Source of the DNA: Deltaproteobacteria bacterium
GTDB lineage: Bacteria; Desulfobacterota; Desulfovibrionia; Desulfovibrionales; Desulfovibrionaceae
Assembly: GCA_031280335.1 (NCBI GenBank)
Contig: JAITGZ010000027.1
Coordinates: forward strand, 1-6,380
DNA length: 6,380 nucleotides
Direction of reading: 5' to 3'
Part shown: piece after piece, positions 4,302 to 6,380 of the stretch
Numbering within the stretch: the first letter of the stretch is position 1
Layout: the number at the start of each line of letters is the position of its first letter
Made by a program: the position numbers and the translations under genes
Notes under the pieces: model-generated
Told to the model about the DNA's origin: nothing
The model's input: only the letters and a program-made list of their open reading frames with translations
Databases searched by the model: none

Positions 4302-5501
4302 ATGAAACATCCCTGGGGCATTTTGCTCGCCGCCGGCCAGGGAAAACGCCTGGAGCTTCCCCCGGAACACCCGGGAAAACAGTTTATCAGCTTCAACGGT
4401 CTGCCCTTGTTCTGGCGTTCCGCCCTTACCTTGGCCGCCGTGCCCAGGGTAAAGGGAATCATCCTGGTTTTTCCGCAGCGGCATATGGCCTATGCCGCTG
4501 CGATCATACGTGAAACTACCGGCCAAACCCCTCTGGGCCGGCCTTATGTTCTGGTTCCCGGCGGCTCTGAACGCCAGGATTCCGTCTGGAACGGACTCAA
4601 CTCCCTGCCCCCGGAGTGCGACAGCGTACTGGTGCATGACTCGGCCAGACCCCTGGCCGGAGCGGCCCTGATCAACCGTGTGTTGGACGGCCTGGCTGCC
4701 GGATACAAGGCGGTCATCCCTGGACTTGAGCCATCGGATACCATAAAACAAGTGGACGAACGCGGCTTGGTTCTGAGTACCCTGCCCCGTTCTAATTTAC
4801 GTTATGCACAGACTCCTCAGGGATTTGACCGACATGCCCTGCTGGCGGCGCATATTCAAGGCAAAAGCGAGGGCCTGCTGGTAACGGATGATGCCGCCAT
4901 GATGGAACACAGCGGGTTCAAAACCCTGGTGGTGCCCGGAGAAAGGGGCAACCATAAGATTACCGTGCCGGAAGACCTTGAACTCTTGCGCCTTAAAGAA
5001 AGCCGCCCCCCGGCCCGACCCTGCACGGGCTTCGGCTACGATGTACACCGCTACGGCGGCAGCCGCCCCTGTAAACTAGGCGGTGTGCTTATTGATTCCG
5101 CCCCCCAGATATTTATTGCGGCCCATTCCGACGGCGACACCCTGCTGCATGCCCTTATGGATGCCTTGCTGGGCTGTGCCGGTGCCGGCGATATCGGCCT
5201 GCACTTTCCGGATACGGATGAACGCTATAATAACATGGATAGCGCCATACTGCTTTCTGAAGTGCTGGAACTGATCAGGGCCCTCCGAATCGAACTTTGC
5301 CATGTGGATATGACCATTGTGGCCCAAGTCCCCAAAATAGCTCCATTTCGCACGGCCATAACCAAAAATGTGGCCCATCTGCTCCATCTTGATGAAAACC
5401 TGGTAAACCTCAAGGCCACCACAGAGGAAGGGCTGGGATTTACCGGCGCAAAACAAGGCATAAAGGCAATGGTTGTTGTTTCCGGACTAAACCATAGCTG
5501 A
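4302..5501 (+). CDS. ispDF: Bifunctional IspD/IspF isoprenoid enzyme
   Basis: This 399-residue cytosolic fusion carries two steps of the MEP pathway to isopentenyl diphosphate. The IspD half (about 1-228) joins CTP to methylerythritol 4-phosphate. It shows L-A-A-G-Q-G-K-R (9-16), G-K-Q-F with Lys26, G-G-S-E-R-Q-D-S-V (87-95), V-H-D-S-A-R-P (111-117), T-D-D-A-A-M (195-200) and Lys219 in K-I-T-V-P-E-D. The IspF half (about 243-396) cyclises the CDP-ME phosphate and has G-Y-D-V-H with metal ligands Asp247 and His249, H-S-D-G-D-T-L-L-H with His283, G-D-I-G with Asp297, and K-A-T-T-E-E-G-L-G-F (371-380). The linker is only about 12 residues. IspE, which acts between the two steps, is not in the window. 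ispDF fusions are known in several proteobacterial groups. The start lies 12 bp after rnpB, so expression probably needs read-through from rnpB or a promoter within it. Confidence 0.97.
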   Translation: MKHPWGILLAAGQGKRLELPPEHPGKQFISFNGLPLFWRSALTLAAVPRVKGIILVFPQRHMAYAAAIIRETTGQTPLGRPYVLVPGGSERQDSVWNGLNSLPPECDSVLVHDSARPLAGAALINRVLDGLAAGYKAVIPGLEPSDTIKQVDERGLVLSTLPRSNLRYAQTPQGFDRHALLAAHIQGKSEGLLVTDDAAMMEHSGFKTLVVPGERGNHKITVPEDLELLRLKESRPPARPCTGFGYDVHRYGGSRPCKLGGVLIDSAPQIFIAAHSDGDTLLHALMDALLGCAGAGDIGLHFPDTDERYNNMDSAILLSEVLELIRALRIELCHVDMTIVAQVPKIAPFRTAITKNVAHLLHLDENLVNLKATTEEGLGFTGAKQGIKAMVVVSGLNHS

Positions 5502-5528
5502 ACACTTAACCTATAACCTGGGCATATC

Positions 5529-6380
5529 ATGACAAACGACAAAAACATCCACATCCCCGATGGTGAATCCTACTCCATTTATGCGCCGGAAGAAGGCCGC
5601 ACCCCAGCCCCCTGGGTTCAGTTCTATGACGAAGGGGTGTCCGCCTCCATCTCCCCCATGCATGTGCCTCTTTATTACTGGCTGGACCGGTCGGCCCAAA
5701 AATTCCCCAACTCTCCGGCCATAATTTTCAAAAATTATCGGATAAACTACCGGCAACTGCTTGAAGGCGCGGAAATCATCGCGGCCAACCTGCGCGCCCA
5801 CGGCATACAAAAAGGGGATCGCGTGGTGCTGATGATGCCCAACCTGCCCCAAACCATACTGGCTTTTTGGGGCGTCATCAAAGCCGGGGCGGTAGCGGTC
5901 ATGACCAACCCCCTGTACATGAGCCATGAACTGCTCCACCAGCTTAACGATTGCGAAGCCAAGGCCATGATCACCGTGGATTTCCTCTGGCCCAAAATCA
6001 AAGAACTGCGCAACGATTTGGGTATAAACAAATATTTTCTGACCAGCATGAACGAATTTATGCGCCTGTCCGGCGACCCTCTATGCCGCTTCAAGGTGCG
6101 CCGCCCGCGTCCCTTGACCGGCAGCGCAAGCGAAGATCGGCGGGACGTCATGCCTTTCGCCCGTCTGCTCAACGGCAGAAAGCGCCTGTCCGTCCCCATT
6201 AAAAACCCCAACGATGATCTGGCGCTCTTGCAATACACCGGCGGCACCACCGGCATACCCAAGGGGGCCATGCTTACGCACAGCAACATGGTGGCCAACC
6301 AGCAGCAGATACTGGAGGTACTCAAGGCCATCGTGGACAAGCCCAACAACCGTTTTTTGGCCGTGCTGCCATTCTTTCAC
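5529..6380 (+). CDS. fadD: Long-chain acyl-CoA ligase (FadD-like), 5' part, cut by window end
   Basis: The frame is open from the ATG at 5529 to the last base (284 codons). It is the N-terminal half of an AMP-forming acyl-CoA synthetase, which loads fatty acids onto CoA through an acyl-adenylate. Visible blocks in E. coli FadD order are G-D-R-V-V-L-M-M-P-N-L (96-106), N-P-L-Y (127-130), H-Q-L-N-D, and the ATP-binding loop Y-T-G-G-T-T-G-I-P-K-G-A-M-L-T-H (236-251), then L-P-F-F-H at the window end. The Gly-Gly form of the loop (TGGTTG instead of TSGTTG) is the one seen in FadD. An in-frame TAA at 5514-5516 rules out a longer start. The Shine-Dalgarno is weak (TGGG near 5519-5522). The gene begins 27 bp after ispDF and is probably cotranscribed. 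The symbol is by family similarity only. Confidence 0.9.
   Translation, partial: MTNDKNIHIPDGESYSIYAPEEGRTPAPWVQFYDEGVSASISPMHVPLYYWLDRSAQKFPNSPAIIFKNYRINYRQLLEGAEIIAANLRAHGIQKGDRVVLMMPNLPQTILAFWGVIKAGAVAVMTNPLYMSHELLHQLNDCEAKAMITVDFLWPKIKELRNDLGINKYFLTSMNEFMRLSGDPLCRFKVRRPRPLTGSASEDRRDVMPFARLLNGRKRLSVPIKNPNDDLALLQYTGGTTGIPKGAMLTHSNMVANQQQILEVLKAIVDKPNNRFLAVLPFFH

Noticed and set aside
3899..4462. A 187-codon antisense ORF over rnpB and the ispDF start
   Set aside because: It lies opposite a structured RNA gene and a conserved enzyme start; its composition is not protein-like.
5076..6349. Several antisense ORFs of 109-200 codons over ispF and the acyl-CoA ligase
   Set aside because: All are shadows of strongly recognised sense genes.

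Overview
The window looks like chromosomal DNA of a GC-moderate deltaproteobacterium (Desulfobacterota), most likely Desulfovibrionaceae. This rests on gene content and order: FlgO-type proteins, then a Nif3-like gene, a C4 zinc-ribbon gene, rnpB, a fused ispDF and a FadD-like ligase. The family assignment is inference, because no search could be run. All recognised genes are on the + strand.

Positions 1-1881 hold a three-gene flagellar-type operon. A near-consensus sigma-28 (FliA) promoter, TCAAGATT-N11-GCCGATAA at 42-68, sits just upstream of a FlgO-family secreted protein (101-931). A small TPR-like lipoprotein (947-1243) and a second, divergent FlgO-family protein (1246-1881) follow. The gaps are 15 bp and 2 bp. 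The set looks like outer-membrane or periplasmic parts of the polar flagellum.

Positions 1882-2284 carry no convincing gene. They hold a long imperfect hairpin (possible terminator, 1917-1970), a composite of two related hairpins around a GC-rich core (2051-2186) that looks like a dispersed intergenic repeat, and a plausible sigma-70 promoter (2197-2225) for the next operon.

Positions 2285-6380 carry housekeeping genes: a Nif3/DUF34 metal-binding protein with a GTG start, a coiled-coil/zinc-ribbon protein (COG1579 type) whose best start is a TTG at 3148, the type A RNase P RNA gene (3926-4289), the bifunctional isoprenoid enzyme IspDF (4302-5501), and the first 284 codons of a long-chain acyl-CoA ligase that runs off the window end. 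The rnpB promoter overlaps the stop codon of the zinc-ribbon gene. The Shine-Dalgarno of ispDF abuts the 3' end of rnpB, so RNA maturation and ispDF expression may be linked.

The least expected point is in rnpB. The P15/P16 region lacks the GGU that normally pairs with the tRNA 3' CCA, and P3 is very short. No CRISPR array, insertion sequence, tRNA gene or defence system is visible.
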